Source: Acinetobacter tandoii DSM 14970 = CIP 107469 (GTDB lineage: Bacteria > Pseudomonadota > Gammaproteobacteria > Pseudomonadales > Moraxellaceae). Taken from it: a stretch of 64,000 nt of DNA. The DNA lies in contig NZ_KE007366.1 in the NCBI RefSeq assembly GCF_000400735.1, positions 372,001 to 436,000 of the forward strand, given 5' to 3'. Below, one piece after another: positions 46,351-54,657 of the stretch (its first letter is position 1; each line of letters begins with the position of its first letter). The notes beneath the pieces are model-generated. The model did not search any database. It was given only the letters and a program-made list of their open reading frames with translations, and was not told the origin of the DNA. Both the position numbers and the translations under genes were made by a program.

Positions 46351-47243
46351 GCACCACACGTATTGATTTATCAGCTCTCCCCTTCCCCAATGTATTAGAA
46401 ACGTTGGACTACGAAGCCGAGCTACAAGAATGTAAAGCTGATTTAATTTCGAGAGATCCTGATCTTGCACCGGTTCTAAATTATGAAAGCGAACCTTTGG
46501 TCAAATTGCTGCAAACGTTCGCATATCGACAATTATTAAAAACTGGCAACATTAATGAAAAAGCCAAAGCCTTGATGCTTGCTTATGCCAAAGGCTCCGA
46601 TCTGGATCACCTCGCAGCGAACCGAAAGGTTTATCGTAAAACCATCATTGAAGCAGATCCAACCACATCCCCACCGACTGAAGCGGTGATGGAAGAGGAT
46701 GAAGATTTAAGACGACGAACTCAACTCGAACCAGAGTCAATGTCGGCAGGTTCAGATGGTTGCTATCAATTTTGGGGATTATCAGCACATGGCCATGTCA
46801 AAGATATTGCGGTGAGTACCCCCAATTCTGGATACGTTGATATTTGGGTACAAAGTCATATAAACGAAATTGCGCCACAATCACTTTTAACAATCGTGGA
46901 TCAAACACTTACTCCAAGTACGCGCAGACCCTTTACCGATAAAGTCACGGTTAAAGCTGCCACACCTACCAATTGGACTTTAAATGCGTCATTGGTACTT
47001 TTCCCTGGTCCCGATGCTGAAGTCGTGAGGCAGGCTGCTGAAACTGCTTTAGCTGAATACATCAAGATCACTAACTCATTAGGCTATGACGTAACTCGCA
47101 GCGGATTATTTCGAGCATTGCACCAGGGCGGAGTTCAAAACGTCATTATCAATAGTCCACCGACTGACATTGTTATACCTAAAAGTAGATATGCAAAAAA
47201 TATTGGTATAACCATCAATATTACGGAGTTTAGAGATGTCTAG
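46347..47243 (+). CDS. Baseplate assembly protein J
   Basis: A 298-residue wedge protein: IDLSALPFPNVLETLDYEAEL start, LMLAYAKGSDLDHLAANRKVYR, and the C-terminal GVQNVIINSPPTDIVIP. It overlaps I by eight bases, as is typical in P2-like phages. Confidence 0.94.
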   Translation: MSTTRIDLSALPFPNVLETLDYEAELQECKADLISRDPDLAPVLNYESEPLVKLLQTFAYRQLLKTGNINEKAKALMLAYAKGSDLDHLAANRKVYRKTIIEADPTTSPPTEAVMEEDEDLRRRTQLEPESMSAGSDGCYQFWGLSAHGHVKDIAVSTPNSGYVDIWVQSHINEIAPQSLLTIVDQTLTPSTRRPFTDKVTVKAATPTNWTLNASLVLFPGPDAEVVRQAAETALAEYIKITNSLGYDVTRSGLFRALHQGGVQNVIINSPPTDIVIPKSRYAKNIGITINITEFRDV

Positions 47244-47757
47244 CTTACTCCCTCCAAATGCGACAAAACTCGAAAGAAATATTGAACAACTTGGTGAACG
47301 TACTACTCGACTACCTGTGCCATTCATTGAGTTGCACCGAGTCGAGCAATGTCCTGTGCCATTTCTTGCTTGGCTTGCTTGGGATCATCGCGTTGAGTAT
47401 TGGAGATCCGATTGGAGCGAAGCAGAAAAACGTCAGGCCATTGAGGAAAGTACAGCATTCAATGCCCAACGTGGCACACGTTCTTCAATAGAAAGTTTGC
47501 TCAGCAAATTTGCAGAAAATTTTCAGCTCAAAGCATGGCATGAGTTCAATCCACCACAAGCCCCTTTTACCTTTGTGGTGATTATCAAAGATGTATCTAT
47601 TTCTATTGATCAACTTTTGCAGATTCAAACTGCGGTCGAAGCCACCAAATCTGCTCGAGATAATTTTTCAATTTCCGCCAAAGTTGTGAGCAGTGGAAAT
47701 ATTCAAATCGTGGGTGCCTGCCATTCAGGTGAAACCGTTAAATTAAGTACACTTTAG
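47236..47757 (+). CDS. Tail protein I
   Basis: A 173-residue baseplate protein: LLPPNATKLERNIEQLGERTT and LAWLAWDHRVEYWRSDWSEAEKR are the gpI hallmarks. It joins the baseplate to the fibre and is followed eight bases later by H. Confidence 0.94.
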   Translation: MSSLLPPNATKLERNIEQLGERTTRLPVPFIELHRVEQCPVPFLAWLAWDHRVEYWRSDWSEAEKRQAIEESTAFNAQRGTRSSIESLLSKFAENFQLKAWHEFNPPQAPFTFVVIIKDVSISIDQLLQIQTAVEATKSARDNFSISAKVVSSGNIQIVGACHSGETVKLSTL

Positions 47758-47765
47758 GAAAGAAT

Positions 47766-48779
47766 ATGGCAGCAAAATATTATGTGACGCTTACGGATTT
47801 CGGTGCAACTCAAATTGCACAGGCGCATGATGTGGCTTCAATTACATTAAGTCAGCTTGTCATTGGTGATGCCAATGGCATTCCTTATGACCCCATCACT
47901 CAAAAAAGTCGAACGGCTCTAATCAACCAAAGGGCAAGTGTTCCCGTGCAATCCGTTCAAATCAATGGTGCTGTAACCACCGTTACTGCAACTATTGAAG
48001 CCAATATCGGTGGATTTAATTTGCATGAAATTGGTTTAAAGGATAATGCAGGAAAACTGATTTATATCGGAAATTATCATGGGGGCTATAAACCTGCGAT
48101 CGCTGAAGGCGCAGGTGGTGAATTAACGATTAGCATTGATATTACTGCAGAGTCTGGCAAAGATGCATTAATATCAATTGATCCAAATCTGGTGACTGCA
48201 AATAAAGATTGGGTGATTAAAAATTTCGCTTCGATCCTTGCATTAACTGAAGTTGATGAACGATTGAGTGCTGCTATAGTCACTTTAGCAAGTGCATTAA
48301 CCCCATTTATGGTGAAATCGGGGTTCATGATGATATGGACTACACCCGTATGCCCTTCTGGATTTCTTGAATGTAACGGGGATATTTATCAAATTTCAGA
48401 ATATCCAACTCTGTTTGCAATTATTGGCAATACTTTTGGTGGGGATGGCATTACAACCTTTGCAGTACCCAATATGACGAATAATTTTCCACGAGGGTGG
48501 GATCACCTGCGCGAATTTGGTAGCTTCCAAAAAGCGTCCTCCATTTTCATGGGAGACCCAACAACTACAGCAACTCGTATCCCTACTCTTATCAATACGC
48601 TTGATGATAGTTCTGATACGCTTAGAAATGCACTTAATGGTGAAGCCACCACAATTGACCCAACCCATGTAACAGTCTTATCCAGTGGTGCTGAGCTATT
48701 CGATAGTGTTACCCCAGTTCAAGCAACGATGTCAGTACGCCCAAGTAACCTTGCATTAATGTTTGTCATTAAAACATAG
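47766..48779 (+). CDS. Tail fibre protein H with tail-collar domain
   Basis: A 337-residue fibre. The N-terminal fibre-attachment domain (YYVTLTDFGATQIAQAH) is followed by a short shaft and a tail-collar domain near residues 195-255 (CPSGFLECNGDIYQIS, GDGITTFAVPNM). It is shorter than P2 gpH (about 670 residues), so it probably binds a different receptor. No G-type chaperone gene follows, which is unusual for this position. The last residues MSVRPSNLALMFVIKT are usual for collar proteins. Confidence 0.88.
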   Translation: MAAKYYVTLTDFGATQIAQAHDVASITLSQLVIGDANGIPYDPITQKSRTALINQRASVPVQSVQINGAVTTVTATIEANIGGFNLHEIGLKDNAGKLIYIGNYHGGYKPAIAEGAGGELTISIDITAESGKDALISIDPNLVTANKDWVIKNFASILALTEVDERLSAAIVTLASALTPFMVKSGFMMIWTTPVCPSGFLECNGDIYQISEYPTLFAIIGNTFGGDGITTFAVPNMTNNFPRGWDHLREFGSFQKASSIFMGDPTTTATRIPTLINTLDDSSDTLRNALNGEATTIDPTHVTVLSSGAELFDSVTPVQATMSVRPSNLALMFVIKT

Positions 48780-48810
48780 AGGCAAACATAACCTCATATT
48801 TCAATATTAT

Positions 48811-48831
48811 CCTGAATAGCATTTAATCAGG
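48811..48831. promoter_or_regulatory. Late-promoter dyad 3 (before FI)
   Basis: CCTGAATA, GCAT, TTAATCAGG. It starts the tail sheath operon; a weak promoter-like stretch follows. Confidence 0.7.
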
Positions 48832-48904
48832 ATTCAAGCATTCGCACCTTAATGAATCCCCCCTCAAGATAACTCCACAAGCCAAACTACTTTTGGAGTT
48901 ATCT

Positions 48905-49519
48905 ATGGCACAGTCCCATCACGGCATTTCTGGCCGTGAAGTTCAAAGCGGCATCATCCCTATGCGTGATGCTCAAACAAATGTTATTGCAATGATTGCA
49001 TTTGCCGATGACGCAGATCCTAGCGTATTTCCTGAGAACGTTCCTGTTCGTGTTCCATCAATTAATCAAGTTTTATCCAGTGCAGGTGTAACAGGTAACT
49101 TGCGAAAAAACTTAGAAATCATGGCATTAATCACCAATCCAACACTGATTATTGTTCGAGTCCCTACCCCATTTAATGGTCCAATATTTACAGCAAGCAA
49201 AGTGATTGGGACAACGACATCGGCAGGTCGTACTGGCATTCAGGCGCTACTGACAGCAAAGTCTATTTTAGGTCTAATCCCAAAAATTATTATTGCTCCC
49301 GATGTTGAAAGCCCTGATGTCGTTGATGGATTAGCTGCTGTGTGTAAAAAGCTACGCGCATATAGCTACGTGACTCCACGTGATGAAGATGCGGTAATGC
49401 TGGATACGGCTGAAGCAGTCACGGCTTACCGACAAACTTTAAGCCATCGCGAAATTGAAATCATCTGGCCCGAATTCACCAGTGGCAATGTATTTTTAGG
49501 TACTGACTCGGGGGAGTAA
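48905..49519 (+). CDS. Tail sheath protein, N-terminal half (P2 gpFI)
   Basis: A 204-residue protein matching the N-terminal half of P2 FI (SHHGISGREVQSGIIPM start, then KIIIAPDVE, LRAYSYVTPRDEDAV and TLSHREIEIIWPEFTSG). It ends at a TAA just after FLGTDSGE, whereas P2 FI is about 396 residues. The rest of the sheath is encoded separately at 50005. I chose the ATG at 48905 because TTGGAGTT precedes it. Whether the two halves work as one split sheath or the gene is broken cannot be told from sequence. Confidence 0.92.
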   Translation: MAQSHHGISGREVQSGIIPMRDAQTNVIAMIAFADDADPSVFPENVPVRVPSINQVLSSAGVTGNLRKNLEIMALITNPTLIIVRVPTPFNGPIFTASKVIGTTTSAGRTGIQALLTAKSILGLIPKIIIAPDVESPDVVDGLAAVCKKLRAYSYVTPRDEDAVMLDTAEAVTAYRQTLSHREIEIIWPEFTSGNVFLGTDSGE

Positions 49520-49549
49520 TACCCCCTCACACAATAAGTTGTGAGGGGG
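49510..49549 (+). promoter_or_regulatory. Alternative hairpins at the end of the sheath N-half
   Basis: GGGGG (49510-49514) can pair with CCCCC (49522-49526) across the stop codon. Alternatively CCCCCTCACA (49522-49531) pairs perfectly with TGTGAGGGGG (49540-49549), which contains the ribosome site of the next gene. The two are mutually exclusive, so translation of the sheath half would expose the next ribosome site. Confidence 0.55.
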
Positions 49550-49557
49550 CAAGCCAA

Positions 49558-49863
49558 GTGATCGCATTTAGTCATCTAGCAGGTCATTGGGAATTATATG
49601 TAAATGATATGGATAACCCATTTGCAAGCGGTAATATCGGAGCAATTTTAGGACAATTTTCATTAGCGTATGTGGGTCGAATCTTGGCTGACTTCGACGG
49701 ATACGTGAATATGCAGAATCTTGATGATGTTGCGTATAGAATTAAATTTGTACCGATCTCTGACGCTTTCTACACATTAAATCCTGATGTAGTGAACTCA
49801 TCGTTTATAGAACATGAGGATGGAAGTTTAACCTTCTGCTTAAATCCAACACCGACCACTTGA
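49558..49863 (+). CDS. Small protein inserted between the sheath halves
   Basis: A 101-residue protein starting at a GTG (IAFSHLAGHWELYVNDMDN). No family is recognised. A GAGGGGG ribosome site lies eight bases upstream but is sequestered in the hairpin at 49522-49549, which suggests coupling to the sheath half before it. The frame is also open upstream in the -1 frame of the sheath gene. The gene ends just before a terminator. It is a moron-like insertion. Confidence 0.6.
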   Translation: MIAFSHLAGHWELYVNDMDNPFASGNIGAILGQFSLAYVGRILADFDGYVNMQNLDDVAYRIKFVPISDAFYTLNPDVVNSSFIEHEDGSLTFCLNPTPTT

Positions 49864-49874
49864 TCAAAAAATTA

Positions 49875-49898
49875 AAAACCACCTTCGGGTGGTTTTTT
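49875..49898 (+). terminator. Terminator after the inserted gene
   Basis: AAAACCACC-TTCG-GGTGGTTTT with a T run. The stable UUCG tetraloop is visible. Confidence 0.85.
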
Positions 49899-49913
49899 AG
49901 TATTTCGTTAAAT

Positions 49914-49934
49914 CCTGAATAGCATTTAATCAGG
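49914..49934. promoter_or_regulatory. Late-promoter dyad 4 (before the sheath C-half)
   Basis: An exact copy of dyad 3. It gives the second sheath half its own late start. Confidence 0.7.
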
Positions 49935-50004
49935 AACACTCAAATAGCAGCAGCAAAACATTCACAGCATGATTAACCCATCAATCCTATGACATGGAAA
50001 TATC

Positions 50005-50628
50005 ATGCCTGAACCAACCCTATTGTATGGACACGGTATTTTTACTGCCGTTGTCGCTGCAGCAGCTCTACGAGCTGAAACCGACGAAAAAGTCGGTTGG
50101 CATAAATCCGTATCCAATATCCCCGTGACTGGCCCAACTGGAATCAGCCAGCCCATTACTTGGGATCTGGAAGATCCTGACACAGATGCAGGCTACTTAA
50201 ACCGTAACGACTGCACAACCCTTATGCAGCATTTAGGTTTTCGATTCTGGGGCAATCGCAATTGCTCAGACGATCCGCGCTTTTCTTTTGAAGTCGCAAC
50301 ACGTACCGCTCAATTCATCCTCGAAACCATTTTAAATGGCTGTTTCCCTTTTGTGGACCAACCTCTTACGCCTTACTTGGCCAAAGACATCATTGACTCT
50401 ATCAATGCTGAGCTACAAGAGCATGTCACGGCTCGTCACCTATTGGGGGCTTCGGTTTGGTATGACGCTGCTCAAAACTCAATCCAAGGTTTACAACAAG
50501 GTCAGCTCTGGGTCGATTATGACTACACCCCTGTTCCAACCCTTGAAAACTTAGGCTTAAACCAACGCATTACCGATCGCTATTTAGTTGATTTCAGTAA
50601 ATTGCTTGGTGGTGGCACAACGACCTAA
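50005..50628 (+). CDS. Tail sheath protein, C-terminal half (P2 gpFI)
   Basis: A 207-residue protein matching the C-terminal half of P2 FI (KVGWHKSVSNIPVTGPTGISQPITWDLE, LGFRFWGNRNCSDDPRFSFE, LWVDYDYTPVPTLENLGLNQRITDRYLVDF). It starts at its own ATG; GGA stands eight bases upstream. Together with the first half it makes about 411 residues, near full sheath length, in a different frame. A dyad, terminator and gene lie between the halves, so the split is more than a simple frameshift. Confidence 0.92.
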   Translation: MPEPTLLYGHGIFTAVVAAAALRAETDEKVGWHKSVSNIPVTGPTGISQPITWDLEDPDTDAGYLNRNDCTTLMQHLGFRFWGNRNCSDDPRFSFEVATRTAQFILETILNGCFPFVDQPLTPYLAKDIIDSINAELQEHVTARHLLGASVWYDAAQNSIQGLQQGQLWVDYDYTPVPTLENLGLNQRITDRYLVDFSKLLGGGTTT

Positions 50629-50639
50629 GGAGTCCATAC

Positions 50640-51146
50640 ATGCTTCCTCGTACACTTAGAAACTTTAATGTTTTTGTTGATACACATTCTTGGGCAGGTG
50701 TTGCAGAGTCAATCACAATCCCCAAAATCACCAAGAAAACAGACGACTATCGTGGCGCAGGCATGATTGGTGATGTTGCACTGGCTATGGGCTATGAAAA
50801 GCTCGAAGGTGAAGTCACCTATGCAGGCTTTGACGTTAAACAATATCGTCAACTTGGCGTTTGTGGCACTTCTGATTTACCCGTGCGCTATGTCGGTGTT
50901 TATGAACGACAAGACAATTGCACCCGTCAAAATGTAGAAATTTATATGCGTGGCCAGGCATTAGAACTTGATCCTGGTGATAGCAAAAATGGTGAACGTA
51001 CCGAAATCACAATGACCTACAACTACACCTATTACCGTATGGAAGTAGACGGTGTTGTACAAGTTGAGCTTGATTTCATCAACGGTAAAGAACGTTTTGG
51101 CGATAGTGATCTCGCAACAGCAATCCGTGAATTACTCGGTCTATAA
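50640..51146 (+). CDS. Major tail tube protein (P2 gpFII)
   Basis: A 168-residue tail tube protein: MLPRTLRNFNVFVDTHSWAG start, ITIPKITKKTDDYRGAGMIG and YEKLEGEVTYAGF are conserved. It forms the inner tube within the sheath and follows the C-half of FI by eleven bases. Confidence 0.95.
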   Translation: MLPRTLRNFNVFVDTHSWAGVAESITIPKITKKTDDYRGAGMIGDVALAMGYEKLEGEVTYAGFDVKQYRQLGVCGTSDLPVRYVGVYERQDNCTRQNVEIYMRGQALELDPGDSKNGERTEITMTYNYTYYRMEVDGVVQVELDFINGKERFGDSDLATAIRELLGL

Positions 51147-51176
51147 GATCGGGTAACCCCCTCCCCCAAAAATTGA

Positions 51177-51186
51177 ACCAGGATAA
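51177..51186 (+). repeat. ACCAGGATAA copy 2
   Basis: Second exact copy, in the ribosome-site region of gene E. Confidence 0.8.
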
Positions 51187-51190
51187 ATCC

Positions 51191-51517
51191 ATGACAACTG
51201 CTGAACAAACTCAAAATGCTGAAACCATTGCAGATCCAAATGTTAAAACGATTAACTTTGACTATGGTTTTAAACGTGGTGAAACAACAATTAAAGAAGT
51301 CACTATCCGTAAACCTAAAACTGGGGCGTTACGTGGTCTGACTTTGGCAGACTTGTTACAGCTCGATGTAAATGCAATTGCAGTACTTACACCCCGTATT
51401 ACTAGCCCTTCAATGTCACAACAAGACGTGTATGACCTTGATCCAAGTGACTTAACCAAAATCGGTAAAGAAATTATCAGTTTTTTCGTGAAAACGACGG
51501 ACGAAGATTTCCAATAA
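51191..51517 (+). CDS. Tail assembly protein E (P2 gpE)
   Basis: A 108-residue tail assembly chaperone: FDYGFKRGETTIKEVTIRKPKTGALRGL and LLQLDVNAIAVLTPRIT. The ATG at 51191 follows AGGATAAATCC. Near its end TTTTTTC (51481-51487) is a T-TTT-TTC slippery site, from which a -1 shift yields E+E'. The E-only product ends DEDFQ at 51517. Confidence 0.92.
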   Translation: MTTAEQTQNAETIADPNVKTINFDYGFKRGETTIKEVTIRKPKTGALRGLTLADLLQLDVNAIAVLTPRITSPSMSQQDVYDLDPSDLTKIGKEIISFFVKTTDEDFQ

Positions 51518-51651
51518 GCGTTGATGAAGTCATTGCTGATCTCGCAATCGTTTTTGGTTGGACACCCAATGAGTGCAGTGACTATTCGATCGAAGAATTA
51601 ATGGATTGGCATGAACGTGCCCGTAAACGATGGGAAACCAATAGTAAATGA
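51488..51651 (+). CDS. E' extension, made by -1 frameshift
   Basis: After a -1 slip at 51481-51487 the frame continues RENDGRRFPISVDEVIADLAIVF, GWTPNECSDYSIEELMDWHERARKRW, which is the GpE' pattern of P2-like phages. It stops at TGA 51649-51651, overlapping the start of T. The shifted product links tail proteins to the tape measure during assembly. Confidence 0.85.
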
Positions 51652-54233
51652 GCGAAATTACGTTAAAGGCAATGCTTGAGCTTGTAGACAAAGCGACTGC
51701 TCCACTCAAGGAGATATATGGATCAAGCACCCAAGCAAGCAAAGCTCTCCAGTCGCAACGTGAAGAACTCAAAAAACTATCAAGGGCACAATCAGATATA
51801 ACTTCGTTTCGTCAGTTAAATACTGCACTTAAACAAACTAAAGCTGATTTAGAGGACGCCAAGTCCTCTGCAGCTCGTTTAGCTCAAGAATACTCAAAAG
51901 TTGAGAAACCAACTCGTGCTATGACCAAAGAATTTGAAATGGCCAAGCAGAAAGTTAAACAACTGAAACAAGCTGAACAAGAACAACAAATCCAACTTTC
52001 GTTATTAAGAAATGGGCTAACTCAAGCAGGAATCAGTACAAAGAATCTTGCTAAGGATGAACAATCCTTAAAACAGAAAATTGATTCTACGACTCAAGCA
52101 TTACAGAAAAAAAAGCTACAACTCGACAAGCAAGCAGCAAGTCAGAAACGATTGGCTGAAATCACTCAACAACATAAAAAGGCTCAGGAACTTGTTGGTA
52201 ATTTGGCAGGTTCTGGTATGGCTGCAGGCGCAGCTGCGGCAACTGGAGCTGCTGCTATTGGATTCCCTATTAAAGCATTTGCTGAAGCTGAGGATGCATC
52301 GACAACTTTGAAAGTCTCAATGATGCAATCAAACGGTTTAGTCGCCAAAGAATATTCAGAAATTAATTCTCTGGCCAACAAACTGGGAACTCAACTTCCT
52401 GGTACAACGGCAGAATTTCAACTTATGATGGCAAAGCTAGTACAGCAAGGGATTAGCTATAAAGCCATTCTTGGCGGTGTAGGTGAAGCATCAGGTTATT
52501 TGGCCGTGCAATTAAAAATGCCTTTTGAAGCTGCAGCCGAATTTGCAGCAAAAATGCAAGATGCGACTAAAACCTCAGAAAAAGACATGCTAAGTTTAAT
52601 GGACACGATTCAACGCGCTTACTATCTAGGGGTTGATTCAGACAATATGCTACAGGGCTTTTCAAAATTATCTGCAGGGATGAAAACAATAAAAGCAGAA
52701 GGTCTCAAAGGTGCACAGGCTATGGCACCGCTTTTAGTTATGGCGGATCAGGCAGCAATGGCGGGCGAATCAGCAGGTAACGCCTACAGTAAAATTTTTG
52801 CATCCATGATGGATACCAAAGGCATTCAAAAGGCCTTGAAAGGTTCAGGTATGGCCATGAACTTTACCAATGGTAAAGGTGAGTTCGGTGGGCTGGACAA
52901 TATGTTCAAGCAGCTTGAAAAACTCAAAGGCCTTTCGACTGAAGCACGTTTGCCAATTCTGTCCGATATGTTTGGCAATGATGCCGAGACTATTCAAGCA
53001 CTCAATTTATTAATTGATAAAGGTAAAGCCGGGTATAACGAAACATTGGCAAAAATGAATGCTCAAGCCGATTTGCAAAAACGCGTCAATGAACAACTTG
53101 GCACCTTAAAAAATTTATGGGATGCCGCGACAGGAACGTTCACCAGTGCAATGGTGAATTTTGGTGCTGCAATTGCACCAGAGTTAAAGCAAGTCGTTAC
53201 AGGCATAACAAACATGACGGAGAAATTAGGGGCATGGTCTAAAGAACATCCTCAATTATCTAATACCATCATGAAAACAATTGCCATCATTGTTTTGCTT
53301 TTAGCAACGTTTAGCGCATTGTCATTGGGACTTGTCGCCTTATTAGGACCAATGGCAATACTACGCTTAACATTTGGAGTGCTTGGAGTAAAAGGATTAA
53401 GCCTGATTAATATTATCAAACTGATTGGGTCGACGTTCATGTGGCTTGGGAAAGCAGTCGTTTTTGTCGGTCGGCTTTTTATGGCCAACCCAATTTTATT
53501 GGCCATTGGTCTTTTGGCCACGGCTGCATATCTAATCTATCGGAACTGGGGTTCAATCAAACAGTTTTTTCTTGATATTTGGAACTCAGTTGGTACGTCT
53601 GGAATGACGACTTCACAAAAGCTTGTTTTATTTTTTCAACTCGCCCTTCAGAAAATTACCGCGTTCATTTTAAATTGGTCTCCAATTGGCTTGTTTTATC
53701 GCGCCTTTGCTGCAGTCATGAATTACTTCGGTGTGCAATTGCCAAGTACGTTTACAGGCTTTGGCCAAATGCTTATGCAAGGTCTATCCAATGGTATCAG
53801 CAATGGTATTGCAGGTGTCATCAGTAAAGCAAAAGCAGCTGCTTCACAGGTAACGAATACAGTTAAAGGGGCTTTTGGAATCCACTCCCCTTCTCGTGTT
53901 TTCGCTCAATTTGGCGCATACAACATGCAAGGTTTAGCACTTGGAATTGATAAAAATTCAAGCCTACCTGCCACTGCAGTTAATAATGCAAGTAAAGGAA
54001 TGCTTGACTCATTCGATACAAGTTCAATTCGATTTGATACACGCCAACCTATTTCAAAATTAGCTTCAGGTACTGCCCCTGCAGCTTCGGCTGCACCGAT
54101 GCAATTGACGATCAATGTCTACCCATCTGCAGGTATGGATGAAAAATCTATTGCTCAACTTGTAGCAACTGAGTTTGCAAAAATTCAACGTGCACCATCA
54201 AACAGCCCTCGTTCTTATAACGATAATGATTGA
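51648..54233 (+). CDS. Tail tape measure protein (P2 gpT)
   Basis: An 861-residue tape measure. The N-terminus has long coiled-coil stretches (residues about 25-190), the middle holds a hydrophobic region (about residues 540-640, for example KTIAIIVLLLATFSALSLGLVALLG), and the end carries a conserved AFGIHSPSRVFAQFGAYNMQGLALGI. Its length sets the length of the tail tube. It overlaps E' by four bases. Confidence 0.93.
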   Translation: MSEITLKAMLELVDKATAPLKEIYGSSTQASKALQSQREELKKLSRAQSDITSFRQLNTALKQTKADLEDAKSSAARLAQEYSKVEKPTRAMTKEFEMAKQKVKQLKQAEQEQQIQLSLLRNGLTQAGISTKNLAKDEQSLKQKIDSTTQALQKKKLQLDKQAASQKRLAEITQQHKKAQELVGNLAGSGMAAGAAAATGAAAIGFPIKAFAEAEDASTTLKVSMMQSNGLVAKEYSEINSLANKLGTQLPGTTAEFQLMMAKLVQQGISYKAILGGVGEASGYLAVQLKMPFEAAAEFAAKMQDATKTSEKDMLSLMDTIQRAYYLGVDSDNMLQGFSKLSAGMKTIKAEGLKGAQAMAPLLVMADQAAMAGESAGNAYSKIFASMMDTKGIQKALKGSGMAMNFTNGKGEFGGLDNMFKQLEKLKGLSTEARLPILSDMFGNDAETIQALNLLIDKGKAGYNETLAKMNAQADLQKRVNEQLGTLKNLWDAATGTFTSAMVNFGAAIAPELKQVVTGITNMTEKLGAWSKEHPQLSNTIMKTIAIIVLLLATFSALSLGLVALLGPMAILRLTFGVLGVKGLSLINIIKLIGSTFMWLGKAVVFVGRLFMANPILLAIGLLATAAYLIYRNWGSIKQFFLDIWNSVGTSGMTTSQKLVLFFQLALQKITAFILNWSPIGLFYRAFAAVMNYFGVQLPSTFTGFGQMLMQGLSNGISNGIAGVISKAKAAASQVTNTVKGAFGIHSPSRVFAQFGAYNMQGLALGIDKNSSLPATAVNNASKGMLDSFDTSSIRFDTRQPISKLASGTAPAASAAPMQLTINVYPSAGMDEKSIAQLVATEFAKIQRAPSNSPRSYNDND

Positions 54234-54243
54234 GTAATTCACC

Positions 54244-54657
54244 ATGCTTATGTGCTTAGGACAATTTGCCTTTACCACGGACACACTTACCTTCACTGAG
54301 ATCCAACGCCAACGCTCTTGGCAATATGCAGACAATGCAGTGGCCACAGGACGTAAGAAACGTCAATTTATAGGCTCAGGGGATGACAATATTTCACTCC
54401 CTGGTCTTATTTATCAGGAGCATGGTTTTGGTAATCGTGTTGCACTTGATGACCTAGCAGCGATGGCTGATACTGGACAGGGCTTTGTTCTGGTCGATGG
54501 CAGCGGTTATTTGTATGGGGTTTATACCATCGACAGCATTGACGAGACCAAACAAGTTTTATTGTTCAACGGTGTGCCCAGAAAGATTGATTTTACGATC
54601 AAACTTAGCCGTGTTGATGATGACCGTATCGAACAGCAGACAGGGGCAAATACATGA
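54244..54657 (+). CDS. Tail terminator protein U (P2 gpU)
   Basis: A 137-residue gpU: LGQFAFTTDTLTFTEIQRQRSWQYADN start, then QFIGSGDDNISLPGLIYQE. It overlaps D by four bases. Confidence 0.94.
   Translation: MLMCLGQFAFTTDTLTFTEIQRQRSWQYADNAVATGRKKRQFIGSGDDNISLPGLIYQEHGFGNRVALDDLAAMADTGQGFVLVDGSGYLYGVYTIDSIDETKQVLLFNGVPRKIDFTIKLSRVDDDRIEQQTGANT

Noticed and set aside
49520..50004. A self-splicing intron dividing the tail sheath gene
   Set aside because: The intervening DNA has its own terminator, its own late dyad and a ribosome site before the second half, and I see no group I or II core. Two separate genes fit better.
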